Positions 28,226-36,152 of a stretch of 64,000 nt of DNA are shown piece after piece. The stretch spans positions 5,642,001-5,706,000 of the forward strand of contig NZ_CP143624.1 in the NCBI RefSeq assembly GCF_050038885.1, given 5' to 3'. The number at the start of each line of letters is the position of its first letter. Position 1 is the first letter of the stretch. The position numbers and the translations under genes were made by a program. The notes beneath the pieces are model-generated. The model ran no database searches and was not told where the DNA came from. It saw only the letters and a program-made list of their open reading frames with translations. The stretch is from Myxococcus flavus (GTDB lineage Bacteria > Myxococcota > Myxococcia > Myxococcales > Myxococcaceae).

Positions 28226-29032
28226 TCAACCACCGCTCAACTCCTCCTCATGGTCGCTGATGACTTCCTCCAGAACCCGCTGCTGTGTCTCGTCACGCGA
28301 ACGCAACTCAATACTCGTACTTGGAATGAGCGTCGAAGGCGCACTGATAAGGACGACCGCGCTGCGCTCTGGATGCTCCAGGGGCACCACCGCCGGCGAT
28401 GCCCCGAGCTCCGTAAGTGAGAATCCTAGTTGTGTGAAGAACGCGTAGGCCTTGGCCGGCGCCTCGGGATTTGAGCCAAGGTCGTAGGATGTCGTTCTCT
28501 TTCGCGGGTCGGCTTCCAGGCAGACTCTGGATACGATTACCGCTCGGAGAAGGTCGGAGAAGGTCGGGAAGGGCTGCTCTGCCTCTGCTTTGCCACTTAT
28601 CAAGTGCCGCTCGTGGATGCGGATAATCGCTGCGTCGCGTCCGTCAGCTGTTCGGTGGGAGAGGTCGAAGAAGTCATCGGGATGGCGGCCATTGTAGTCA
28701 TCCTCGCCGATGGCGAACTTGAGGTAGCGGCGCGAATCGGGCCGTTCTCGCTGGGGCTCCTGGCGCTCCTCGAGCAGCGTCGAAATCGAAGTCGTGCCCC
28801 ACATCAACCGCAAGCCGCCAGTCGATGCGCCCATCGTCGCAAGGAACTCGCGATAAACTGGGGGCAGCGTGTCGAGCCCTCCGTGAGGCTGGGCCAGTGC
28901 CGCAATCTGGTCGGCCGTAGCTGGTTCGAAGCCGTGCGTGCTCCCTGGCTTCCATCGCTCCATAAACGTGAGCATGCCCGCCACCGAGAGGGGGGGCGGG
29001 GCCTTGAGGAGTTCCGACCAGGTCATCCGCAT
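28226..29032 (-). CDS. SUKH-like (SMI1/KNR4) immunity protein
   Basis: The 268-residue protein has the SUKH layout: a helical N-terminus (ADQIAALAQPHG), the LPPVYREFLATMGAS motif and a strand-rich core. SUKH proteins neutralise many polymorphic toxins. The gene overlaps the end of the toxin gene (ATG at 29032 or 29026; the toxin stop is at 29023-29025), which fits a coupled toxin-immunity pair. ATG 29032 is preferred because GAGG stands seven bases upstream. The extra C-terminal ~80 residues are not recognised. Confidence 0.75.
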   Translation of the reverse strand: MRMTWSELLKAPPPLSVAGMLTFMERWKPGSTHGFEPATADQIAALAQPHGGLDTLPPVYREFLATMGASTGGLRLMWGTTSISTLLEERQEPQRERPDSRRYLKFAIGEDDYNGRHPDDFFDLSHRTADGRDAAIIRIHERHLISGKAEAEQPFPTFSDLLRAVIVSRVCLEADPRKRTTSYDLGSNPEAPAKAYAFFTQLGFSLTELGASPAVVPLEHPERSAVVLISAPSTLIPSTSIELRSRDETQQRVLEEVISDHEEELSGG

Positions 29033-30327
29033 GTCTGCACCTCGATATCGCACCGGGCCATGTAAAGCGTGTCCTGACATGAGCGACATGAAGGCACGGT
29101 GGTCTCCTTCTTGCGTTTCATGTCACGACGCTCCTCGATGTTCTCTCCGCCCTCGCCACTTAAGAGAGAAGCTACGCTGGGAGGAGTCCAAGTTCCCTCG
29201 GATGGAGCGAATTTGTTGGGGCCGCGATATAGCACATTGAAGGTCAGCGCTCGCCTGCCGCCTGTGAACGAGAAGTAGAGTTCCGTCATCGAGTGAGCGA
29301 CATGGCCGCTCTTCCCGATGAGTTTGGCGCCTGCGCAAGTCCCTGGGCGGTTGGAATAGCCAGTCTCTCCTCTTGCGACCCTCATCGTCGTGTCGTTCCA
29401 CTGCTTGGTCATTTTCTGGGTAGCCGCGGTGTCTCCGGCGGCACATCGTGGATTCAGGGCCTTGAAGCTCTCCAGCGTGGCCGAATCCTTGATGACCGTG
29501 CAGCCGTAACTTGCGGCGATGGTTTCGAACGCGGGCGGCACCTCATTCCCCGACACCGCGGCGAACTTCTTGCCGGTGAGGCACACCATGACTCCAAACA
29601 TGTACCCGGTGGAGTCTTCTCGGCGATGGCCCTCGAGTTCATCGCGCGTCCGCTCCAGTGACTGGATGGTCGCCCGTCGCTCCTCCAACGTCGCCTGTTT
29701 GGGGGGGACAGGTTGGCGTCCAAGGCGCTCGAGCTCAGCCACCTTCATGGCGATTTCCTGGTTGACCCTGACCCATGCGTCCTCGCGCGCCTTGAGGTCC
29801 TTGAGAATCTTGTTGGCGACATCCAGGCTGCCTTCGAGGAGCTCGGGCACTGCGTGGCTCTCCGCATCCTTCTGGCAGATGCTGCACACCCCTTCGAAGT
29901 CGTCCCCGTAGGCGAAGCCAGTTCCCGCCCGGCCATTCGACATGAAAGCGGTGTTGAAGGAGTTGCCGTTGTGGAGGGTGACGTCGAGGTAGCGCACGAC
30001 GCCCTTGCCCTCAATCTTCACGTCCACGCTGCCGCTGCCCCAGGCCAGCTTCCCTTTGAATTTGGAGGAGATGAGGCCGCCCGCCGTCCCCGGCTCGTCG
30101 CCCGAGCTGACGCTCAGCTCGGAGTCCGTCAGCGCCACCGGGTGGCCGTTGATGGTGACGCTCTTGCTACCCTTGGTGAGCATAGAGTCCTGGGCGGAGT
30201 TGACGAAGGGAGTGGGCACCGGCCCGCCCGGTGTCGGCACCTTGCAGACGTCGGGGGCCGCCGATGTATGCGTGTTGCCGCTCCCCTTGTGAATGATTGA
30301 GCGGCCGTTGGCGTAGACTTTGCTCAT
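29023..30327 (-). CDS. DUF4150/PAAR-like polymorphic toxin with deaminase-like C-terminus
   Basis: Residues 1-125 are a DUF4150 PAAR-like domain that caps a type VI spike (DVCKVPTPGGPVPTPFVN, SVTINGHPVAL). A linker with a coiled coil (~175-235) follows. The C-terminal ~185 residues should be the toxin: GTCAGAKLIGK (C331) and VPSCRSCQDT (C414, C417) match the zinc-ligand pattern of nucleic-acid deaminase toxins. The expected glutamate after the first motif is a glycine here, so the domain could be a divergent or different fold. It is followed by a SUKH-like immunity gene and preceded by three T6SS accessory genes. Confidence 0.75.
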   Translation of the reverse strand: MSKVYANGRSIIHKGSGNTHTSAAPDVCKVPTPGGPVPTPFVNSAQDSMLTKGSKSVTINGHPVALTDSELSVSSGDEPGTAGGLISSKFKGKLAWGSGSVDVKIEGKGVVRYLDVTLHNGNSFNTAFMSNGRAGTGFAYGDDFEGVCSICQKDAESHAVPELLEGSLDVANKILKDLKAREDAWVRVNQEIAMKVAELERLGRQPVPPKQATLEERRATIQSLERTRDELEGHRREDSTGYMFGVMVCLTGKKFAAVSGNEVPPAFETIAASYGCTVIKDSATLESFKALNPRCAAGDTAATQKMTKQWNDTTMRVARGETGYSNRPGTCAGAKLIGKSGHVAHSMTELYFSFTGGRRALTFNVLYRGPNKFAPSEGTWTPPSVASLLSGEGGENIEERRDMKRKKETTVPSCRSCQDTLYMARCDIEVQTCG

Positions 30328-31373
30328 GCCTTCTCCTTAGCACTTCGAATCATTTCCACGACGCAGGCGCCGATGCGCCCGCTGTCGGAACTGCCATAGA
30401 CGAGCGTCCTGCGCGCGCCAGCCTGGCGCCAGCGCGCTCGGTGCAGGGCCACGCCCAGCATGACGGGGCCCGCGCCGGCCCCCGCGTCCCCCAGTCCTTC
30501 CCCCGCGACGAGGACGCGCAGGGGCTCGGGCATGAGGGCGGCGTTGCGCAGGTAGGAGCGGGAGAATTCGGTGGCCCAGAAGGCGTCACCGGGTTGGCAG
30601 GCCAGGACTGCGTCTACGCATCGCCCGCCCGTTGCTGAGTCCCGCCTCAGGGCATGGAGGGCTTCCGTCAGCCCCTCGGCCAGGCTGGGGCGGCTCTGCG
30701 CGAAGGGCCTCGGCTCCACGGCGAGCGAGGTGCCCAGCAGGACGCCGAAGGACTCCAGCTTCAGGGGCTTGAGGGCGCTCGGCCGCGCCAGGGCGACGAA
30801 GCCCGCCGCCTCGCCTGGAATACGCCCGTCCGGATTCGGGCGCCCCAGGTGCAGCCGCGCGCCCACGTGCGCCTCCAAGGAAGCGCTGTCGGCCAGCGAG
30901 TCCACCGCGCCCACCAGGGCCAGCGCTCCCGCGCGTCCGGAGTGCAAGTCCTTCTGGGCCGAGGCCAGGGCCTCGAAGAAGGCGGCCCGCCCAGCCGCGT
31001 GCACCTGCACGACGTCCAGGCGCCCTTCCGTCTGGGCCAGCAGCGCCGCCACCAGCGCCTCCTGCTCCACCTGGGGCCCCAGCCCCGCCTCAGGTAGCCC
31101 GAGGTACAGCGGCACCCGCCCCGGAGGGAGTGCGTCCATTAGCGGCCGTACGCCGGTGAGGGCCTGCCGGGCCAGCGCCACCATTCTCTCTGTGCGGGAG
31201 AGGGAGGCGTCGAGGAGACTCAGCCGGGAGGCCCGGACGGGCTCGGCCACCGCGTCCAGCACCTCAGTTTCCGCGAAGCGCACGAGGCCCGCGCGCAGCG
31301 AGGCCAGCGTCATGTGTGCCGAGGTGCCCACCGGCGTGCACAGGCCCAGGCCCACCACCTGCACTGCACTCAT
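30324..31373 (-). CDS. Catalytically dead beta-ketoacyl-synthase-like protein (T6SS accessory)
   Basis: The 349 residues follow the thiolase/ketosynthase fold (VVGLGLCTPVGTSAHMTLASL at the N-terminus, GEAAGFVALARP midway). The nucleophile position reads LVGAVDSLAD, with no cysteine, and the histidine motifs are absent, so condensation chemistry is unlikely. Such proteins recur between DUF2169 and PAAR-like genes in type VI loci and are thought to help load the effector. The stop and start codons overlap those of both neighbours. Confidence 0.8.
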   Translation of the reverse strand: MSAVQVVGLGLCTPVGTSAHMTLASLRAGLVRFAETEVLDAVAEPVRASRLSLLDASLSRTERMVALARQALTGVRPLMDALPPGRVPLYLGLPEAGLGPQVEQEALVAALLAQTEGRLDVVQVHAAGRAAFFEALASAQKDLHSGRAGALALVGAVDSLADSASLEAHVGARLHLGRPNPDGRIPGEAAGFVALARPSALKPLKLESFGVLLGTSLAVEPRPFAQSRPSLAEGLTEALHALRRDSATGGRCVDAVLACQPGDAFWATEFSRSYLRNAALMPEPLRVLVAGEGLGDAGAGAGPVMLGVALHRARWRQAGARRTLVYGSSDSGRIGACVVEMIRSAKEKA

Positions 31374-32392
31374 GGCGTGTCCTCCCCGGGCAGCAGCAGC
31401 CGCACGGTGCTTACCTCATGCGTGGCGAGCTGCCGGTGCGCCGGAAACGTCGCTCGCCAGGTGAGGACGAGTCGGCCCTCGTCCGGCTCCAGCAGCACCG
31501 TGTCCAGCACCATGCGCTTCTTCACCCGCCGCCCCGCGAAGGTGCAGCGGGCCAGGAGTCGGTGAGAGGGGAGGCGGAATGCGAGCGGCCCGTCAGGAGA
31601 GACACCTTCCAGCACCACCGGCTCTCCGCCCTGCAGGTGAGTCGGAGCTCGCAGGCCGTCAGGGGCGACGTGGAAGAATCGCTCGTCGAAGTCCCGGGGC
31701 CAGAGGGGAGCGCGCTTCTCCACCCAGGCCGCGTCGTACGTCCCCGCCCAGCCCAGGCGCGGCTGCCAGTGCCTTGCCACCGGGCCGAAGCTGCAGGGAG
31801 GGGGCCTGTCCGCCCAGCCGCGCACGAGGGCCTCGGGCGCCTCAATGGAGGGGAGGGGCTTCTCCAGCGCCTCCTTCGCGCTGGTGTAGAAGCCCCGGCC
31901 CACGGGGTTGCGCGCCTCATGGCCCGAGGCCGTGGTGCCGCCGAATGCGTACTCGTAGCGCAGCGGCACGGACTCGAAGGGCAGGGCGTCCGAGGCACTC
32001 AGCCCCATGAGGCCGCGGTACCACACGCGAGTGCCGAAGACAGTGGCCCGCTTCTCCAGTGCGCCCACCCGCACCGCAACCTGCGTGCGCGTCACCTTGC
32101 GGCCCCTCGGCGCCCAGGCCTGGCCGTGTAGCAGCACGTCGGTGCCGGGCCGCGTATAGGCCGACTGCGTCTCGTAGCGCAGGCTCGACTTCTCCGGCTC
32201 GCCCCAATACGTGTCCGTGGTGACGGGCTTCGGCTGCTCCTCGCATACCGCCAGCGGCGCGTCCGAGGCACGCCCCGCCGGGGGGAGGACGAAGCTGCCG
32301 GCGACGACGAGGACGAGGCACTCCTCGCCCTCCTTCGTCAGCGAGAGGAAGTCGGTGGCCGCGAAGGGCGTGAAGTTCTCCAGGGCGGGCAT
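31370..32392 (-). CDS. DUF2169 protein, T6SS effector adaptor
   Basis: This 340-residue DUF2169 protein shows typical segments (TPFAATDFLSLTKEG, VLVVAGSF, YEYAFGG, NPVGRGF). Family members are needed to load PAAR-like effectors on the VgrG spike. It overlaps the next gene by four bases and follows TIGR02270 by six, which supports one operon. Confidence 0.88.
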   Translation of the reverse strand: MPALENFTPFAATDFLSLTKEGEECLVLVVAGSFVLPPAGRASDAPLAVCEEQPKPVTTDTYWGEPEKSSLRYETQSAYTRPGTDVLLHGQAWAPRGRKVTRTQVAVRVGALEKRATVFGTRVWYRGLMGLSASDALPFESVPLRYEYAFGGTTASGHEARNPVGRGFYTSAKEALEKPLPSIEAPEALVRGWADRPPPCSFGPVARHWQPRLGWAGTYDAAWVEKRAPLWPRDFDERFFHVAPDGLRAPTHLQGGEPVVLEGVSPDGPLAFRLPSHRLLARCTFAGRRVKKRMVLDTVLLEPDEGRLVLTWRATFPAHRQLATHEVSTVRLLLPGEDTP

Positions 32393-32398
32393 GGGGTA

Positions 32399-33688
32399 TC
32401 AGCGGAGGGTTGCAGCCAGGGGTGTTCTCTTCAGGCGGGCGCAGGCGCCACGGGCCTGGGCCAAGGCTTCGCGTTGGCGCCAGGTGAAGGCGCGGGTGGG
32501 GATGACGTGCTGTCCGCCGGTGCGAATCGCCAACTCTCGTGCCAGCACGTGCCGGCGGCGCATGGGGCTGGACTCCAGCGCCTCCAGCAGCACCGGGCCG
32601 CTGAAGGGCTGCCCCAGGAGGTAGCGCGTGCCCTTCACGAAGCGCGTCTGGTTTTGTGCCCACCAGTCCTTCACGGCGGCCACCTCGGGCCAGGGCAGGT
32701 CGTCCTCGGGGCGGGGCGTCAAGTCGGCGTCGAGGCTCTCCTCCTCTTCCAGTGGTACCGGTGCCCCCTCGGGCGTCTCTCCCGGTGGTAGGGCGAAGGC
32801 GCCCTCCAGGCGCAGGCCCGTCATGGCGGAGAAGGCCTCTCCCGCCAGCCGTGCCACCTCGGGCACCGCGAGGTACTTCACACAGGACTCCATGGCCGCC
32901 ACCCGGCCGCTGAAGCCCAGGGCCCAGAGGGCGTCTGCACGGAGTTCCGCGGAACCGAGCAGGTCCACCAGCAGGGCGGCCTCCGCCTCGTCACCGCCCA
33001 AGGCCAACAGCACCATGGCTTCCCGGGCATGCGCGCGGGGCGCTTGCACGTCCTTGCGGCAGGCCTCCCAGGCCATGCGCACGCCAGAGGCCAGTCCCGC
33101 CTCCATGGCCGCCGCGCGAGTGCCGGGGTGCGCCGAGTCGAGCAGCGCGGGCAAGTGTCTGCGCACCAACTCCTCGGGCAGCGAATGCGCCCCGCGCAGG
33201 GCGGCGACTCGCGCCCGCGGCTCCTCATGGGTGAAGAAGCGCGCCAGCACCTCCATGGGGGCTTCCTGGCGGACGGCCAGCGCCTCCAGCACCCCGGCCT
33301 GCAGGGCCATGTCTTCCAACTTCAGCAACTCCAGCAGGCGCGTGCCCAGTCCAGGGGCCTCACTCACCTCCACCGCCCGGAGAATGGCGGCACGGGCCGG
33401 CGCTCCTGCCCCTCGCAGCCGCACCAGCACCTCGTCCACTTCGCCCAGCCCCAGCAGGGCATGGGCCGCGGCCGAAATGCGTGGCGCCTCCTCCGAGTCG
33501 AAGGCTGGGCGCACCACCATGTCCAGGGCGTCCGTGTCCTCCAGCCCTTCCAGGTACGCCAGCAGCCGCTCCTCGCGCTCCGCTGTCTCCACCAGCGTGA
33601 AGTCGGGCGCCTCCAGGGCCCTCTCCCACTGCAGCCAGCGAAACTCGGCCTCGTCCAGGTATTCCTCCAGCACGTCTACCAACACCAT
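32399..33688 (-). CDS. TIGR02270-family HEAT-like protein
   Basis: The 429-residue helical protein (VLEEYLDEAEFRWLQWERAL at its start) matches the TIGR02270 family found beside DUF2169 in type VI and effector loci. It consists largely of HEAT-type helix pairs (APARAAILRAVEVSEAPGL, HPGTRAAAMEAGL). The ATG at 33688 follows AGAGGGGTGAGGG; the open frame continues upstream without coding character. It is the first gene of the effector operon, so the promoter should lie just upstream, near 33.7 kb. Molecular function is unknown. Confidence 0.82.
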   Translation of the reverse strand: MVLVDVLEEYLDEAEFRWLQWERALEAPDFTLVETAEREERLLAYLEGLEDTDALDMVVRPAFDSEEAPRISAAAHALLGLGEVDEVLVRLRGAGAPARAAILRAVEVSEAPGLGTRLLELLKLEDMALQAGVLEALAVRQEAPMEVLARFFTHEEPRARVAALRGAHSLPEELVRRHLPALLDSAHPGTRAAAMEAGLASGVRMAWEACRKDVQAPRAHAREAMVLLALGGDEAEAALLVDLLGSAELRADALWALGFSGRVAAMESCVKYLAVPEVARLAGEAFSAMTGLRLEGAFALPPGETPEGAPVPLEEEESLDADLTPRPEDDLPWPEVAAVKDWWAQNQTRFVKGTRYLLGQPFSGPVLLEALESSPMRRRHVLARELAIRTGGQHVIPTRAFTWRQREALAQARGACARLKRTPLAATLR

Positions 33689-34121
33689 GGTGCCCTCACC
33701 CCTCTCTGGACTGTGGCGAAGCGTAGCTGCAAGGGCTGACATGAAGGTGCAAAGGACTCCATGCCTCGTCGGCTGTTGGCGTGTGAGAACCATTGCTTGA
33801 AATGTCGTGGCAGTCGCAATCGCTAACTGGAGAACGCGCGGACGAGGCCGCGCGTTCTAAACCCGGAGAGGCAACTCGCTGTCAGCCTGTGGATAGAGTC
33901 CGGCTGATTGAGACCACGCCCTTCAATGGCCTCGCCCTCCGGGGCAATTCAATCCACGGACCACCGTCGCCAGGGACGCACGCTGCGTGGGCGGCGACGT
34001 CTGCCGGCCTGGACAGGGGAGTGCGAGGCGGCGGACGCGGGCACCAGTTCCCCGCTCCGCGTGTCTCGAGCGAAGAGGCGTCCGTAAGGTGCGGCATGCC
34101 CCCTGCTTTCCACCCTCGGCC
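33689..34121. other. Intergenic, upstream of the effector operon
   Basis: This 433-bp gap should contain the promoter of the TIGR02270 operon. CCTTTGC at about 33752 on the minus strand recalls the tail-locus element, but the TGTCCCC partner is missing. Nothing else is supported. Confidence 0.4.
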
Positions 34122-34496
34122 ATGAGCATGAAGAAGCGGCGGGCGCTCGCGGAGCGCCTGGGGCGGGCAGAGGTGGAGCTGCAGCGGGCGCACGCGAGGT
34201 TGGACGGGAGTCCCGAATCGCGGACGCGGCTTGCCGAGGCGAAAGCCGAGTACCGACTGGCGGAAGCCGCGGCGTTGCAGATGTTGGGCGCCCGTGAAGC
34301 CTTGGTGTTGGTGGAGGCGCGAGGGGCCGGTGAGGGCCCTCTTCGCGCCACGGTGGGCCTCCTGGCTGAGAGCCACGTCGCTGCACACGGTGGCCAGGTG
34401 GCTGATGCGTGGCGAGGCACGCGCCGCAAGCGACGGGCGCGGCCTGCGTCCGCTGAGCGATTCCTTCGAAGCGGAGCCGCTACGGCGAGCGGCTGA
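34122..34496 (+). CDS. Hypothetical helical protein, 124 residues
   Basis: The N-terminal ~70 residues are a charged helix or coiled coil (LAERLGRAEVELQRAHARL, RLAEAKAEYRLAEAAAL). The C-terminus is arginine-rich. No family is recognised and overlapping frames exist on the other strand, so this is a tentative gene. Confidence 0.4.
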   Translation: MSMKKRRALAERLGRAEVELQRAHARLDGSPESRTRLAEAKAEYRLAEAAALQMLGAREALVLVEARGAGEGPLRATVGLLAESHVAAHGGQVADAWRGTRRKRRARPASAERFLRSGAATASG

Positions 34497-34541
34497 AGCC
34501 GTCCTTCGCCGTATGGGAGAGCGCGCCTGGCGGGCGCGCCC

Positions 34542-34784
34542 TCACCCCTTCGTTGCCAGGCCCTCGCGCAGCATCTCATTGACGAGGGACGCGGCCTTCT
34601 CCTCGTCGGTTGCGCCTTGCACGCGCAGCGCGACGGACTCGAAGCGCTGGGCATTGGCCACCACCCAGTCGATGTACTCGGGCAGCGAGAGGCGCTCCAC
34701 GCCGAAGGCGACGTCCTGCATTCCCTTCACGATTTGGACGGCCGTGCCCTGGAAGACACGCCCGTCGCGCATGACGATTACCAT
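34542..34784 (-). CDS. Small acidic protein of the GGCT operon, 80 residues
   Basis: The compact 80-residue protein starts MVIVMRDGRVFQGT at an ATG preceded by AAGGAGAGGAAG, a strong ribosome-binding site. It is predicted to be alpha/beta (VAFGVERLSLPEYIDWVVA). It overlaps the upstream cyclotransferase by seven bases and closes the operon. No family recognised; the tight packing suggests a function linked to the cyclotransferases. Confidence 0.65.
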   Translation of the reverse strand: MVIVMRDGRVFQGTAVQIVKGMQDVAFGVERLSLPEYIDWVVANAQRFESVALRVQGATDEEKAASLVNEMLREGLATKG

Positions 34785-35170
34785 TGCTTCCTCTCCTTCA
34801 GGTGTCGACGCCAGCAACCGGACTCGATGATGGGGCGGCCAGAGAGCCGCTCCTTGGGAAACAGGTATGCCTCGACGCGGCCGACGTCGTCGAGGGTAAT
34901 GGGCGTGCGTCGGTAGAAGCGCGGGTGGCTCTCGAGCCTGTCGAGCGCCGCCAGCATCGGCGCGTCGACTTCGTACACCTCGCCCTCGACGGCGTGCTTG
35001 CCCCTGGAGGCGAGGGCGGGGAAGGGCCCGTAGTCGTAGAGGGTGAAGCGGGGCCGCGTCCGCGCCGGGCCGATGAGGCGTGCGCCGCGCAGGAGGCGGT
35101 GGTTGGGCTCGCCGGACAGCAGCGTCCCGTAGACGAAGACGCGCGTGGCTGCGGTGGAAGCGCGCTTCAT
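34778..35170 (-). CDS. Gamma-glutamylcyclotransferase (AIG2-like)
   Basis: The 130-residue protein has the GGCT fold signature FVYGTLLSGEPNHRLL at the N-terminus and GEVYEVDAPMLAALDRLE, where the conserved glutamate is expected, followed by FYRRTPITL. GGCT enzymes cleave gamma-glutamyl amides with release of 5-oxoproline. ATG 35170 overlaps the stop of the second cyclotransferase gene (ATGA). The basic C-terminus (RRHLKERKQW) is unusual. Confidence 0.87.
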   Translation of the reverse strand: MKRASTAATRVFVYGTLLSGEPNHRLLRGARLIGPARTRPRFTLYDYGPFPALASRGKHAVEGEVYEVDAPMLAALDRLESHPRFYRRTPITLDDVGRVEAYLFPKERLSGRPIIESGCWRRHLKERKQW

Positions 35171-35607
35171 GCCGCACCTCCCAGGGCGTCCGCGAGCACG
35201 GCGCGGTTGAAGCCCAGGCGTCCGTAGGCGTGCCAGAGGACGCGGAAGTAGCGGACAGCGGGCGGCCAGGCCTCGAGGCTCGACTCGGGCTGCAGGTACA
35301 CCAGCGCGCGGCGGCGGCGGCCGGCCCTGTCCGTCACCAGCCGGGTGGCGCGCCGGTACGCGAAGGGGTGCCCCTCGAAGCCGTCGAGGGCGCGCAAGTC
35401 CTCCGGGGTGAGGCGGTAAAGCAGCCCCTCGACGTGGGCGCCGCGCACACGCTGGAGGCTGGCGACGGCGCCGCCCCAGCGGTGGCTGAATCCGCCAAAC
35501 ACCAGGGTGTGGCCGGGAAGGATGGCCCGGGCCTCGACGGTGGCGCCGGGGCAGCGCGTGCGCATCTGGGCCCTGTCGAGGTTGGAGCCGTAGGCGAAGT
35601 AGAGCAT
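35167..35607 (-). CDS. Gamma-glutamylcyclotransferase (second copy)
   Basis: This 146-residue GGCT begins LYFAYGSNLDRAQM, the substrate-binding loop of the family, and has EGLLYRLTPEDLRALDGFEGH with the likely catalytic glutamate, then FAYRRATRLV. It is only distantly similar to the adjacent GGCT, so the two probably act on different substrates. ATG 35607 has GGAG eight bases upstream. Two cyclotransferases in tandem next to an amidoligase gene suggest control of a gamma-glutamyl-type linkage. Confidence 0.88.
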   Translation of the reverse strand: MLYFAYGSNLDRAQMRTRCPGATVEARAILPGHTLVFGGFSHRWGGAVASLQRVRGAHVEGLLYRLTPEDLRALDGFEGHPFAYRRATRLVTDRAGRRRRALVYLQPESSLEAWPPAVRYFRVLWHAYGRLGFNRAVLADALGGAA

Positions 35608-35658
35608 GTGGATTCTCCGGTGGAGGGCGGGCGCGCGGCCCGCCGGTGTCATTGCCAG

Positions 35659-35958
35659 TCAGGGCGCCCGCTGGGCCCTGGTACAGTGCATCTGTGGTGG
35701 CGGCGTACTGGGGAGGGCGCGTCGTCCCGCGCGGCGGGGCGACCTCTCGTTGCTGACGCGGGAGGCGTCGCGCCTCTCGTTGAAGAGGGCCGCCCTCGCC
35801 TGAGCCCGGGCGCGCCGGTGTGCGAGCCGGGTGCCGCGGACGTGGACCTCCCGAGAAAGACGTCCGCAGTAGCTTTTTGTGGGGTACCTGCCGTGCGATG
35901 GGCAGCAGCCCCATCGGCAGTTGCTCCGGTCCTTCCGGGTGATTCCGTATGCTTTCAT
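35659..35958 (-). CDS. Small basic cysteine-containing protein, 99 residues
   Basis: The protein starts MKAYGITRKDRSNCRWGCC and has a CRWGCCPSHG motif followed by an arginine-rich body, so it could bind nucleic acid or zinc. It lies 45 bp downstream of the first 33-bp regulatory element and upstream of the cyclotransferases, and may lead their operon. The ribosome-binding site is weak. No family recognised. Confidence 0.5.
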   Translation of the reverse strand: MKAYGITRKDRSNCRWGCCPSHGRYPTKSYCGRLSREVHVRGTRLAHRRARAQARAALFNERRDASRVSNERSPRRAGRRALPSTPPPQMHCTRAQRAP

Positions 35959-36002
35959 TGCAGCGTTTCTTGTGTTGGCGAGGGCGCTCGCCCTTTGCGA
36001 AA

Positions 36003-36035
36003 GACATACACGCTCTGGTTCGGCATTGAAGCAAG
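36003..36035 (-). promoter_or_regulatory. 33-bp regulatory element, copy 1
   Basis: Read on the minus strand it has CTTGCTTC and, with fixed spacing, CGAAC and AGAGCGTGTATGTC. It ends 45 bp before the ATG at 35958. It is one of four copies with the same internal length. Confidence 0.75.
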
Positions 36036-36152
36036 CGCTGTTTGAGGAGGCGCGAGGGGCGCGGGAGGGGCGGGCCCGGCATCCCTCTTGGGGAGCCCCC
36101 TGGCGCGAGCGCAGGCGGGCGCCAGGGCTCCGTGGCGCCCGCGAAATCCCCG

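Noticed and set aside
33745..33760. A fifth tail-type promoter upstream of the effector operon
   Set aside because: Only the CCTTTG half is present; TGTCCCC is missing at the right distance.
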